From Hyphomicrobiales bacterium (GTDB lineage Bacteria > Pseudomonadota > Alphaproteobacteria > Rhizobiales > Rhizobiaceae): DNA of 61,778 bases. Of the stretch, positions 51,544 to 60,612 are shown in pieces. The notes beneath the pieces are model-generated. The model was not told where the DNA came from. It was given only the letters and a program-made list of their open reading frames with translations, and ran no database searches. The translations under genes and the position numbers were made by a program. Position 1 is the first letter of the stretch, and each line of letters starts with the position of its first letter. The DNA is taken from the NCBI GenBank assembly GCA_900466475.1, contig UBMI01000019.1:1-61778 (forward strand). The letters are read 5' to 3'.

Positions 51544-54500
51544 ATGAATATCGAAGACTACGAGAAGAAGTACTATTCCACGTACGACGAGTTCGCACAA
51601 ACAGTTCGATTCATCCTAGAAAACGCACTGCGCACCGACAAAGGCCAGCCACGTCCTCAATCGGTTCAGTGCCGCGCAAAAGAAGTGAGTAGTTTGCGCC
51701 GGCGTCTAGTCGAGGCGGACAAATTGGATACTCAGACGCTTGAGCTTGATCGGCGCGATCTCGCTGGCGTGCGGCTCATCTTTTATACCAACAACGATGT
51801 TGATCACTTCTTGGCATCATCACTGATCCGCGAGAACTTTGAAATCGAGGAGGACTCAACAAAAATTCATCATCCCGTTCCTGAAAATCAGGAAGCCCAA
51901 TACCGCGCCGTCCACTACACGGTAAGGCTTGGCGAGGAACGGGTACGCCTTCCGGAATACGCGAGGTTTGCCGGCCTGCGTTGTGAGATTCAGGTCCAGA
52001 CCATTCTAAACCACGCCTGGTCCGAAACGTCACACGACATTCTCTATAAGGACAAGCTAGGCGACGGCTACGGCGGGAAAGCGATGAAAGCAATTGCAAG
52101 CCGATTCGAGCGGATCATGAACAAGTACCTAATCCCCGCTGGCTTTGAGATTCAAAAGGCGCAGCAGGAGTATGAGCGGCTTCTTCAAGGCAAAAGCCTC
52201 TTTGACAAGGACATCGCGACGCTGCTGGACGGCGCACAGAATAACAACGAGCGCTACCAGATTCTTTCCGGACTGAAGGATTACTCGATTCCGAATTATG
52301 ACGACCTCTCGGCCGCCCACGAAGGGCTGAGGGGGCCTCTCCTCCGGGCAGTGAAAGCTGCACGCGCAACCGAACCTGTTCCGATAGAGACGACTTACGG
52401 CAAAATGGAGGGGTACAAAGCTGACGCGGTGACAAGGCTTGTCCTGGAGATAATAGAACGTCTTCGTTACGCAGACGTGGTTGGAACGCTACAGCTTCTT
52501 ATCGACGTTTACCGAGATGAGTCAGAAGAAGACATTCGGCAGACGATTGTAAATGCGGTCAAGCACCTGTCCGAGTACAATATCGACGTCCATCGGCAGG
52601 TAGGGCCGATGCTCCAGACGGCACTGGTGGATCATCTTGCCGGGATGAGCAGCGTCGAGTTGGACGGTATTCGGCCCATAGCCCTCACTGTGTGGACCGA
52701 GGCAATTCAATCTGACATTACAGGTGCCAAGTGGAAGGCAGATTCCGTGGTCCTAAGCACCGGGGCCGTGCCAGCGTCGGATCAGTTGAAGCAAGTTCGC
52801 GAGAAAGCAATGATGGCTCTTTTCGCGGCCTACGAGCGATCCATCGACGATACGCAAAAGCTAGCAGTTCTCGCAGCGCTGGACGCTGCCACTCGAACTC
52901 CTAACCACGTGCAGTACTCGAATGAGCTCCTGGATATCACCATCCGGGACGCAACACGTATTGTCGAATTCGTGACAGCACGGGCCAAATCCGAAGGCTA
53001 CGAGTTGCTCCAACACCTCGAACATCAATTCCTTTATGACTATCGGCGGTCGAAAGTGTTGGCAGATGACCCAGATAATCGGTTCAATTGTCAGACCGAA
53101 GCTCTCGCCCTCATTGCGGCCATCTTCAAGTTCCGCGATGCGATTAATACAGACGAACGCTTTCGCCAATATAAGATCCTAGTTGGATTCGAATCCGTTT
53201 ATCCCGAACACTGGATCGATGAGGAATTCGACTATCAGAGGGCTGACGAGTATCGGAAGCAGGAAGCGGGCAGCTATCTCGCCGCTATCAACGACACAAA
53301 CGAGAGCCAATGGTACGACCTGATAGCGCGCTGTGCGGAAACCAAGTCACGCGATCTGGCGACCTTTCCTGTCTTCGTGAATTTCCTCAGCAATCTTGCA
53401 GAGCGCAAGCCCGAGGTGGCGGAGAGGTTTTTGGCGAGGGCCTCCGATGATCTCCGGCGGTTTCTTCCCGGCTTCCTCAATGGGCTATCTCGGAGTGGTC
53501 GGAACGACATCTATGATGCAATTTTGGAACGTGAACTGGCGTCCGCTAAGAACTTGTCAGGCGTAGCGCGCCACCTTCGATATTCGGACGTTAAGCAGCC
53601 TGACTTCGCGCGCTGCCTGTTGAAGCGCGCCATTGATATTTCAGACTCGGCAGCAGTCAGCGAATGCTTACTACTCGCCTTAGAGCACTTTGACGCGAAG
53701 CAGATTACAGACCCCGACAGCTTCTTGCGCGACGCACTGGCATTTCTGAACGACCACAAGGATGTGCGGTGGGTCTTGGAAGCATGGTTCCCACAGGAGG
53801 GCGGAAAGCTCTACGGCGAACTCGCTCCTGAAAGGACGGCACAAATCCTTGAGAACTTAGGCTATGTCCGCCAGGTGAACTACCAGGTAGAGGGCATTCT
53901 GGGTCGGCTAGCCGAACGCCAGCCCGAAGTGATCTGGGACTATTTCGGTGCTCGCCTAGCCAAGAATTCTGACGAAGACAGGGATGAAGGTCGGTTCGAG
54001 GCAGTGCCATACCGTTTCCACGGTTTGGAAAAGGTGCTCGCGAAGGACGCTCAGCTTGCGATTAGCAAGGGGTTGTCCTGGTTCGCAAGCGATCAGAGAC
54101 TTTTTGAATTTCGAGGAGGTCGCCTCCTAAGCAAGGTATTCCCTCATTGCACACCCGAGTTCGCTGCTGCGCTTGCAGGGCTGGTACAGGCGGGCGGCAA
54201 TACAGAGGCGGATTTCGCCCTTGCGATCCTGCGAAATTATCACGGCGAGATGTCCACCCATGCCGTCTTGAAGGAGATAGTGTCGCGTTTCCCAGCTGAT
54301 GCGCTAAAACTAAGCGGGGTTCGAGCCGCGATCGATAGTACCGGTGTGGTGTCGGGCGAATTGGGATTCGCCGAAGCGTGGCGAGCCAGGAGAGACTCGC
54401 TGACGGAGTGGTTGTCGGATGAACGCCCTGTAGTTAAAGCGTTTGCGGAGAAACACATCGCAGAGCTCAACCTTCGCATCGCATCGGAGCACCGCAGCGC

Positions 54501-55272
54501 CGAGACCGAAAAGGAGATGCGTAGCAGGGAGTATGAAAATGAAGACGAGGACGAAGACGACGATGGGGCCAGCGGCGAAGGCGACGGTGTAAGCGAAATA
54601 TCTAGAAATCAGACCACATTCACCGTTTCATCTGGAGCGAACGCGCGGTCGACAAAACCGGAAGAAACGTCAGATAAGTACAAATCCTATTCGGCTCTTG
54701 CCGCCGCCGAGACGGAAGGCGTCGACTACAGAAAGTTCTTCACCGAGAGGCCGTCACCCGTCCTGATTGCCGCCCCTCATGGTGGAACGATCGAACCTGG
54801 CACCTCCGAGCTCGCGGTAGCGATCGCGGGCAATGACCTTTCGCTCTACTGCTTCGAAGGGTTGAAACCAAATCGTCCTCACTCCGATCTCCACATTGAA
54901 TCGCATCTGTTCGATGAGCCGGAAGGTCTGCGCCTAGCAGCGGCAGCTGACGTTGTGGTCACCATGCACGGTCGAAAGGACGAGGGAGATACAGAGACGG
55001 TCTGGCTCGGTGGTCTTGATCACCAGTTGCGCGATGCTGTCGCCAAGAATCTGCAAGACGCGGGGTTTCGCGTCCGCACCACAGGACATCGGCTTTCCGG
55101 CGAAGAGCCAGACAACATTTGTAATCGGGGCAAGCACGGAGCAGGGGGGCAACTTGAAATTCCAAGGACACTTCGGGATGCATTGATTGGAGACACCGAG
55201 AAGTTGGCGAACTTTGCAGGCGCAGTTCAGTCTGCAATAGTGCAGCAGCTTCGGCCTAAGAAGCGGTCATAG
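51544..55272 (+). CDS. RelA/SpoT-like synthetase fused to a poly-gamma-glutamate-hydrolase-like domain
   Basis: 1242 residues. Residues ~40-165 form a RelA/SpoT nucleotidyltransferase: RAKEVSSLRRRL, DRRDLAGVRLIF (Asp72), YRAVHYTVRL (about 120) and EIQVQTILNHAWSETSHDIL (Glu148). The key Arg, Lys, Asp and Glu are kept, so synthesis or pyrophosphate transfer is plausible. Residues ~170-990 are helical, HEAT/ARM-like, without recognised motifs. A Glu/Asp-rich linker lies near 995-1010. The C-terminal ~175 residues resemble Gamma_PGA_hydro metalloenzymes: LIAAPHGGTIEPGTSELA with His1079, VVTMHGR with His1142, and NICNRGKHGAGGQLEIP. ATG 51544 was chosen over the longer frame from 51409; GAGG lies upstream. 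It is monocistronic and looks lower in G+C than its neighbours. A toxSAS- or CapRel-like defence role is inferred, not shown. Confidence 0.85.
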   Translation: MNIEDYEKKYYSTYDEFAQTVRFILENALRTDKGQPRPQSVQCRAKEVSSLRRRLVEADKLDTQTLELDRRDLAGVRLIFYTNNDVDHFLASSLIRENFEIEEDSTKIHHPVPENQEAQYRAVHYTVRLGEERVRLPEYARFAGLRCEIQVQTILNHAWSETSHDILYKDKLGDGYGGKAMKAIASRFERIMNKYLIPAGFEIQKAQQEYERLLQGKSLFDKDIATLLDGAQNNNERYQILSGLKDYSIPNYDDLSAAHEGLRGPLLRAVKAARATEPVPIETTYGKMEGYKADAVTRLVLEIIERLRYADVVGTLQLLIDVYRDESEEDIRQTIVNAVKHLSEYNIDVHRQVGPMLQTALVDHLAGMSSVELDGIRPIALTVWTEAIQSDITGAKWKADSVVLSTGAVPASDQLKQVREKAMMALFAAYERSIDDTQKLAVLAALDAATRTPNHVQYSNELLDITIRDATRIVEFVTARAKSEGYELLQHLEHQFLYDYRRSKVLADDPDNRFNCQTEALALIAAIFKFRDAINTDERFRQYKILVGFESVYPEHWIDEEFDYQRADEYRKQEAGSYLAAINDTNESQWYDLIARCAETKSRDLATFPVFVNFLSNLAERKPEVAERFLARASDDLRRFLPGFLNGLSRSGRNDIYDAILERELASAKNLSGVARHLRYSDVKQPDFARCLLKRAIDISDSAAVSECLLLALEHFDAKQITDPDSFLRDALAFLNDHKDVRWVLEAWFPQEGGKLYGELAPERTAQILENLGYVRQVNYQVEGILGRLAERQPEVIWDYFGARLAKNSDEDRDEGRFEAVPYRFHGLEKVLAKDAQLAISKGLSWFASDQRLFEFRGGRLLSKVFPHCTPEFAAALAGLVQAGGNTEADFALAILRNYHGEMSTHAVLKEIVSRFPADALKLSGVRAAIDSTGVVSGELGFAEAWRARRDSLTEWLSDERPVVKAFAEKHIAELNLRIASEHRSAETEKEMRSREYENEDEDEDDDGASGEGDGVSEISRNQTTFTVSSGANARSTKPEETSDKYKSYSALAAAETEGVDYRKFFTERPSPVLIAAPHGGTIEPGTSELAVAIAGNDLSLYCFEGLKPNRPHSDLHIESHLFDEPEGLRLAAAADVVVTMHGRKDEGDTETVWLGGLDHQLRDAVAKNLQDAGFRVRTTGHRLSGEEPDNICNRGKHGAGGQLEIPRTLRDALIGDTEKLANFAGAVQSAIVQQLRPKKRS

Positions 55273-55340
55273 AGGCGCCGTTGACGAGTGACGCCTGAAG
55301 GCTAGCTCACGGGTCTCGCCCTTCTTGGTTGAATATCGGG

Positions 55341-55535
55341 CTATCGCTTCTCGCACGCAAAAAGCAGCCCGACCGCCCCCAGACCAAAAGCTACAATAAG
55401 ATTTCTTCGGACGGACTGGTCGGGTCGCGTCCGTCGCCAGAGACGGCGTAGCCAAAGAAAGAAAATTGCAACTGTAGCGATAAAAAGCAGGATCAAAATG
55501 GCGAACACGCACAGCATGAAAACGACGTAGTTCAT
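55341..55535 (-). CDS. Small membrane protein
   Basis: 64 residues: a long N-terminal hydrophobic helix (VFMLCVFAILILLFIATVAI, FFLWL), a basic loop (RRLWRRTRPDQSVRRN) and a second helix (LIVAFGLGAVGLLFA) ending CEKR. The ATG is at 55533-55535 with a weak AGG upstream. It converges on the synthetase fusion gene with a 68-nt gap. No function was recognised. Confidence 0.5.
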   Translation of the reverse strand: MNYVVFMLCVFAILILLFIATVAIFFLWLRRLWRRTRPDQSVRRNLIVAFGLGAVGLLFACEKR

Positions 55536-55706
55536 ACGGACCTATCGGAGATGAATGGAATATTGCAAACGCGCAGACACCAATATTTTGCATGCCGGGC
55601 GACACTCTGCAATTGAGGGAATGTTTGCTTTTGCGCGCTGTGATATCGCTACAAGCGGTGGCACCAATCCGTAATGCAGGCGGCACAGCGCAAGCAAAAA
55701 GTCTCT

Positions 55707-55755
55707 CCTGCCCAAGGACTTGGGCAGGCTGGATCCCTGTGACAGGCACAGGGAT
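55707..55755 (-). repeat. Double-hairpin repeat family R1, copy d
   Basis: This is the same two-hairpin unit as 38757-38805, with loops GGAC and ACAGG. The gene-free stretch 55536-55962 contains this repeat and nothing else recognisable. Confidence 0.82.
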
Positions 55756-55962
55756 GAGGGAGATTGAGGTGAGCCTCGGTGCCCAAAGCGACCGAGACGC
55801 TCATCTGCCGCGAGCCGGGTCGTTGCTGCCAAGGGAGCATCAGCAGGCATTGGAGGCGTCGGGCCGGTTGACGTGTTTTGTGGAGCGTCCGAAGAAGCCG
55901 GGCTCTGCGATCCATTTCCGTTGATCGAGTCCTCGAACGCCCGGCCTCATCCCCAGCCCCCG

Positions 55963-57669
55963 TCACATCTCCGGCAGGCCGGCCTTCCTAAAACCGTCGA
56001 CAAAGTGGTCTCGTACGGATGCATCGCGCAGCGGCTGGGAGTTGAGCCAATGGGCGATCGTGAAATGAGGGTGGGCGATCAGGAACAATTCTGCTTCTCG
56101 CAGCGCCTCGTCATGGTGGCCCAATTGCGCAAGCGTGGCAGCCAGGAATTTGCGTGAGTTGGTGCGATAGGTGTCTTCCCTGCGCAGTGTCGCGGCTGCG
56201 GCCTCATAGTCACGCGCGGCGTATTGCGCCTGCCCGAGATGACAAAGATACCAGCAGGCCGGCCGGGGATTGAGCCGCAGGGCTTTTTCGATCTGCGCCA
56301 GTCCGTCGGCAATCCTGCCGTCCAGCACGGAAATGTCCGACATGGCGGCCCAGGTGTCGGCGTGGTTGGGGTCCAGCTCCAGGGCCTTGGCGAAGGCGGC
56401 CTCCGATTCCTGCCAGCGCCGCTCGTAAGCCAGGATGGTCCCCAGGACGTAACGGCAGCCGGCATCGTTGGGGTCGAGGTCGACCGCCTTCTGCGCCGAT
56501 GTCGTCGCCATCTCCCGGTTGGGATCTTCGGGCTCGCCGAAATGCGTCCAGGCCAGCCAGCGGTTATAGGCGAGCAGGCCAAGCGCCTCGGCATAGGATG
56601 GCTCGAGCTTGAGCGCGCGCTGGAGCAGCATATGGGCCTCACGCTCGGTTTGCGGCGACTCTTCCGTCAGGAGGCGGGCGCGCACACACAGGTCGTAGGC
56701 CTCAAAATTCTTCGGTCGATTGCGCTGCGGCGGGATAGTCAGCCGGCCGACGAGGGCTTCGACGATCTTGGCGTTGACTTCATCCTGCAGTTCGAAAACA
56801 TCTTCCACGGTCCTGTCGAACCTCTCCGCCCACAAGTGCCCGCCGGCAAGCGTGTCGACCAGCTGGGCATTGATGCGGACACGGCCCATTGCGCGTCTGG
56901 CGCTTCCCTCCAGGACGTAGCGGACGCCGAGTTCCTGGGCGACCAGCTTCACGTTGACCGGCTTGCCCTTGTAGCCGTAGACGGAATTGCGTGCGATGAC
57001 GAACAGGCCGGCCGTACGGGAAAGGTCGGTGATCAGGTCTTCGGTCAAACCGTCGACGAAAGGCGCGTCCGTTTCATCCCCACTCATGTTCGTGAACGGC
57101 AATACGGCAATCGAGGGATTTTCCGGCAGCGGCAATATGCTCTGCAGCGCATCCGGCCAATGCCACACGTGGACCGGGCGAGTGAGGTTCTTCAGGTAAC
57201 GTTCGCCTGCATCGAAGAAGCGGTCGTCGATCTTGCCGAGGATCTCGCCGTGAACGCTGGATGAAATGCAGATGCCTCCCGGCGCGGCCAGTCTCTCGAG
57301 GCGCGCCGCGACATTGACCCCGTCGCCGAGGACGTCTGAACCCTCGTCAATGACATCTCCGAGATTGACGCCTATGCGCAAGAGCAGGCGCCGGTCTCCG
57401 GAAGCCTCGACGGCAGCGGTGGCCAGCTGCATTTCCAGCGCTGCTGCGACCGCTTCCACCGCGCTGCCGAATTCGATCAGGAAGCCGTCGCCCATGACCT
57501 TGAAGATGCGGCCCTTGTGGCGCATCACGGCCGGCTCGATCGTGCCGGAACGGAGTTCCCTGAGGTTCTCCAGCGTTGCGACTTCATCTGCCTCCATCAG
57601 GCGCGAATATCCCACCACATCGGCAACGACGATGGCGGCAAGGCGACGCTGAAGAGATTGATCCGTCAT
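55963..57669 (-). CDS. Class III adenylate cyclase with TolB-like and TPR regions
   Basis: 568 residues. The cyclase domain (about 8-165) shows the metal-binding Asp in AIVVADVVGYSRLM, KVMGDGFLIEFGS and LGDGVNVAARLERLA. A TolB-like segment follows (SIAVLPFTNMSGD, DGLTEDLITDLSR, YVLEGSARRAMGRVRINAQL, VDTLAGGHLWAERFDR). The C-terminal ~240 residues are TPR-like helices (YAEALGLLAYNRWL, ALELDPNHADTWAAMSD). This architecture is abundant in rhizobia. It should make cAMP in response to an unknown cytoplasmic cue. It is transcribed alone. Confidence 0.92.
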   Translation of the reverse strand: MTDQSLQRRLAAIVVADVVGYSRLMEADEVATLENLRELRSGTIEPAVMRHKGRIFKVMGDGFLIEFGSAVEAVAAALEMQLATAAVEASGDRRLLLRIGVNLGDVIDEGSDVLGDGVNVAARLERLAAPGGICISSSVHGEILGKIDDRFFDAGERYLKNLTRPVHVWHWPDALQSILPLPENPSIAVLPFTNMSGDETDAPFVDGLTEDLITDLSRTAGLFVIARNSVYGYKGKPVNVKLVAQELGVRYVLEGSARRAMGRVRINAQLVDTLAGGHLWAERFDRTVEDVFELQDEVNAKIVEALVGRLTIPPQRNRPKNFEAYDLCVRARLLTEESPQTEREAHMLLQRALKLEPSYAEALGLLAYNRWLAWTHFGEPEDPNREMATTSAQKAVDLDPNDAGCRYVLGTILAYERRWQESEAAFAKALELDPNHADTWAAMSDISVLDGRIADGLAQIEKALRLNPRPACWYLCHLGQAQYAARDYEAAAATLRREDTYRTNSRKFLAATLAQLGHHDEALREAELFLIAHPHFTIAHWLNSQPLRDASVRDHFVDGFRKAGLPEM

Positions 57670-57847
57670 GTGAGGACAAGCCTAACGACCGAATTAGCAA
57701 GTTATTGTTCAACCGTCGGTGAGTCAACAAGGGGCAGGGGCAAGTGCAGGCGCACTCCACCTTCATCGAGCCGTGGCCCTTGTGACCACGGCGTCGAGAT
57801 TGCGAGCGAGGATCAGCAATGCGACCGCTCTACGGTCGACGCGGGCC

Positions 57848-59521
57848 TCAGCCCGTCACGGCTCCCTCGTTCGCCGGTCGGACCAGGGCCGCGAACTTGG
57901 CGAGGACGCCGCGCCGGTAGCGCGGTTGAGGCTGGACCCAGAGGCTTCGGCGTCTCGCAATCTCTTCATCGGGGACGTCGAGCTGCAGAAGCTGGCGATG
58001 GGCGTCGATGGTGATCTGGTCGCCCTCGTGGACAAGTGCGATCGTTCCGCCCTCGAAGGCTTCGGGCGTGACATGCCCGACCACCATGCCCCATGTGCCG
58101 CCGGAGAAGCGTCCATCGGTGATGAGGCCGACGCTTTCTCCAAGGCCGCGCCCGACGATGGCCGATGTCGGGGCAAGCATTTCCGGCATTCCCGGACCGC
58201 CCTTCGGCCCGAGGTAACGCAGCACCATGATATCGCCGGCCCTGATCCCGTCCGATAAGATAGCGTCCATTGCGGATTGCTCGTCGTCGAAGACGCGCGC
58301 CGGGCCTGTCATGACCGGGCTCTTGAGGCCGCTGATCTTTGCCACCGCGCCGCCTTCCGCCAGATTGCCCGTGAGGATGGCGAGATGTCCCTCGCGATAG
58401 AGCGGCGCTGCGAGCGACCGGATAACCTCCTGGTCGGCAGACGGTTCGTCGGGCACAGCGGCGAGTTCGTCGGATATCGTCCTGCCGGTGATCGTCAGAC
58501 AGTCGCCGTGCAGGAGGCCGGCATTCAGCAGCAGCTTCAGAACCTGGGGAACGCCGCCGGCAGAGTGGAGATCGACAGCCATATAGCGGCCGGATGGCTT
58601 GAGATCGCAGATGACGGGTACCTTGCGGCGTATCCGCTCGAAATCCTCCAGCGTCCATTCCACCTCGGCCGCATGGGCGATGGCGAGATAGTGCAGCACC
58701 GCATTCGTCGAACCTCCCGTGGCCATGATCAGCGCCACGGCATTTTCAATCGACTTGCGCGTGACGATGTCGCGCGGCCGGATGCCGGCTCTTACAGCGT
58801 CCACCAGGACGCGCGCGGACTCGACCGTGCTGTCGATCTTTTCCTGATCGGGATTGGCCATGTTGGAGGAGTAGAGCAGCGACATGCCGAGCGCCTCGAA
58901 GGACGAACTCATGGTGTTTGCGGTGTACATGCCGCCGCAGGATCCCGTTGTCGGGCAGGCATTGCGCTCGATGCCCTCGAAATCCTCGGCGCTCATCCTC
59001 CCGGCGATGTAAGCGCCGACGGCCTCGAAAGCGGAGACGATGGAAAGGCTCTGGTCCTTCCATCGACCGGGCTTGATGGTGCCGCCATAGACATAGATGG
59101 CCGGGACGTTGGCGCGCAGAATGCCGATCATGCCGCCCGGCATGTTCTTGTCGCACCCGCCGATCACGAGAACGCCGTCCATCCACTGGCCCTGCACCGA
59201 GGTCTCCACGCAATCGGCGATAACCTCGCGCGAGACGAGGGAATATTTCATGCCCTCCGTTCCCATGGCCATGCCGTCCGAGATGGTCGGCGTGCCGAAG
59301 GTCTGCGGATTGGCTCCGGCCGCCTTGATGGCGGCGACCGCCGCATCTGCAAGCGGCTGGAGCCCGGCATTGCACGGCGTGATCGTCGAGTGCCCGTTGG
59401 CGATGCCGATCATCGGCTTGTCGAAATCGGCTTTCGCATAACCCAGCGCATAGTACATCGCGCGATTGGGGGAACGGGCAATGCCTTGGGTAATATGCCG
59501 TGAACGGTCGTTGTCAGCCAT
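57848..59521 (-). CDS. ilvD: Dihydroxy-acid dehydratase
   Basis: 557 residues, typical of the shorter DHAD group. Iron-sulfur ligands are visible as Cys50 (ITPCNAG), Cys122 (GGCDKNMPGG) and Cys194 (TGSCGGMYTANTM), and Lys124 is the modified lysine that binds Mg. The enzyme turns dihydroxyisovalerate and dihydroxymethylvalerate into the ketoacids of valine and isoleucine synthesis. Related sugar-acid dehydratases share the fold, but the sequence SPNRAMYYALGY and PTISDGMAMGTEGMKYSL fits DHAD. Start ATG at 59519-59521 has GGGAGG five bases upstream. No other ilv gene is nearby, so it may be a paralog of the main ilvD. Confidence 0.9.
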   Translation of the reverse strand: MADNDRSRHITQGIARSPNRAMYYALGYAKADFDKPMIGIANGHSTITPCNAGLQPLADAAVAAIKAAGANPQTFGTPTISDGMAMGTEGMKYSLVSREVIADCVETSVQGQWMDGVLVIGGCDKNMPGGMIGILRANVPAIYVYGGTIKPGRWKDQSLSIVSAFEAVGAYIAGRMSAEDFEGIERNACPTTGSCGGMYTANTMSSSFEALGMSLLYSSNMANPDQEKIDSTVESARVLVDAVRAGIRPRDIVTRKSIENAVALIMATGGSTNAVLHYLAIAHAAEVEWTLEDFERIRRKVPVICDLKPSGRYMAVDLHSAGGVPQVLKLLLNAGLLHGDCLTITGRTISDELAAVPDEPSADQEVIRSLAAPLYREGHLAILTGNLAEGGAVAKISGLKSPVMTGPARVFDDEQSAMDAILSDGIRAGDIMVLRYLGPKGGPGMPEMLAPTSAIVGRGLGESVGLITDGRFSGGTWGMVVGHVTPEAFEGGTIALVHEGDQITIDAHRQLLQLDVPDEEIARRRSLWVQPQPRYRRGVLAKFAALVRPANEGAVTG

Positions 59522-59645
59522 GAGCGCCTCCCGCTAGCCAGCCGGGACTATAGCGTGTCGGAAGGCAAATACGCTGAGAAATATGCACTTGCCTCCGGCG
59601 AGGTCGCCGACGGCAGCTCACTGTTCTCGCTCCTGGCCGTTCTGC

Positions 59646-60083
59646 TCATCCGAGTTCCTGGGCAAGCCCGATGAGGATGCCTTCGGGGCCGCGGATGTAG
59701 CAGAGCCGGTAGGTGTCCTGATACCGGACGACTTCGCCGACGAGTTCGGCGCCGCGCGCACGCAGCCTTTCGAGCGTCTCGTCGATATCGTCGACGGCGA
59801 ACATGACGCGGAGGTAGCCGAGCGCGTTGACCGGGGCATTCCGGTGGTCGGCGACGACCTGCGGTCTCAGGAAGCGGGAGAGCTCGAGCCGGCTATGGCC
59901 ATCAGGCGTGCGCATCATGGCGATCTCGACATGCTGATCGCCGAGGCCTGTGACCCGTCCGGCCCATTCTCCCTCGATCATGGCCCGGCCTTCGAGTTCG
60001 AGGCCGAGTTCGCGAAAGAAATCGATCGCTTCTGCGAGGTCTTCGACGACGATTCCCACATTATCCATTCGCTTGAGCGCCAT
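59646..60083 (-). CDS. VOC-superfamily (glyoxalase-like) protein
   Basis: 145 residues with two beta-alpha-beta-beta-beta modules: MDNVGIVVEDLAEAIDFFRE, LGLELEGRA, VEIAMMRTPDG and LELSRF, then LGYLRVMFAVDDIDETLERL and DTYRLCYIRGPEGILIGLAQ. Potential metal ligands (Glu49/Gln-type positions, terminal Glu) are only partly evident. Members include glyoxalases, dioxygenases and resistance proteins; the reaction is not known here. Confidence 0.87.
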   Translation of the reverse strand: MALKRMDNVGIVVEDLAEAIDFFRELGLELEGRAMIEGEWAGRVTGLGDQHVEIAMMRTPDGHSRLELSRFLRPQVVADHRNAPVNALGYLRVMFAVDDIDETLERLRARGAELVGEVVRYQDTYRLCYIRGPEGILIGLAQELG

Positions 60084-60294
60084 ATTCCCGATCTCCAGGC
60101 TGCTGTTTCACTCTACAAGGCCTCGCCTCGTGGACCAAAGGACGTTCGAGGCGGCGCAACACCGACAGCCATCCGGCTAGATTTTTGCTTTCCGCATGAT
60201 CGCGACATGGTCCGTTGCAATTGGCACGCACAGGACTAACTTTCGGGGGAAGCCACGCCCCTCCGTGGCGAAGATATCAAAGGGAAGCAAAGGC

Positions 60295-60561
60295 ATGTGC
60301 CGGAACATCAAGCCCCTGTTCAATTTCGATCCGCCGGCGACGGACGCGGAAATCCACGATGCGGCGCTCCAGTTCGTGCGCAAGCTCAGCGGAACCAACA
60401 AGCCATCGAAACGCAACGAGGCAGCGTTCGAAAACGCGGTCATGGCGATTGCCAATTGTGCCCGAGAATTGCTCGACTCGATGGAGACGTCGCAACCGCC
60501 CCGCGACCGCGAGGAAGTCGCCGCCAAGGCGAAAGCACGGTCGGCAGCCCGCTTCGCCTGA
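60295..60561 (+). CDS. DUF2277 family protein
   Basis: 88 residues that fit DUF2277 from the first residue: MCRNIKPLFNFDPPATDAEI, LQFVRKLSGTNKPSKRNEAA, and PPRDREEVAAKAKARSAARF. The family is conserved in many bacteria with unknown function and always begins MCRNIK, which sets the start at 60295. GGGA lies upstream. Confidence 0.9.
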   Translation: MCRNIKPLFNFDPPATDAEIHDAALQFVRKLSGTNKPSKRNEAAFENAVMAIANCARELLDSMETSQPPRDREEVAAKAKARSAARFA

Positions 60562-60612
60562 GAAATCCGCGCTCTCAGGCCAGGCTTGCCGATCTCCATG
60601 CCGCTGTCCCGG

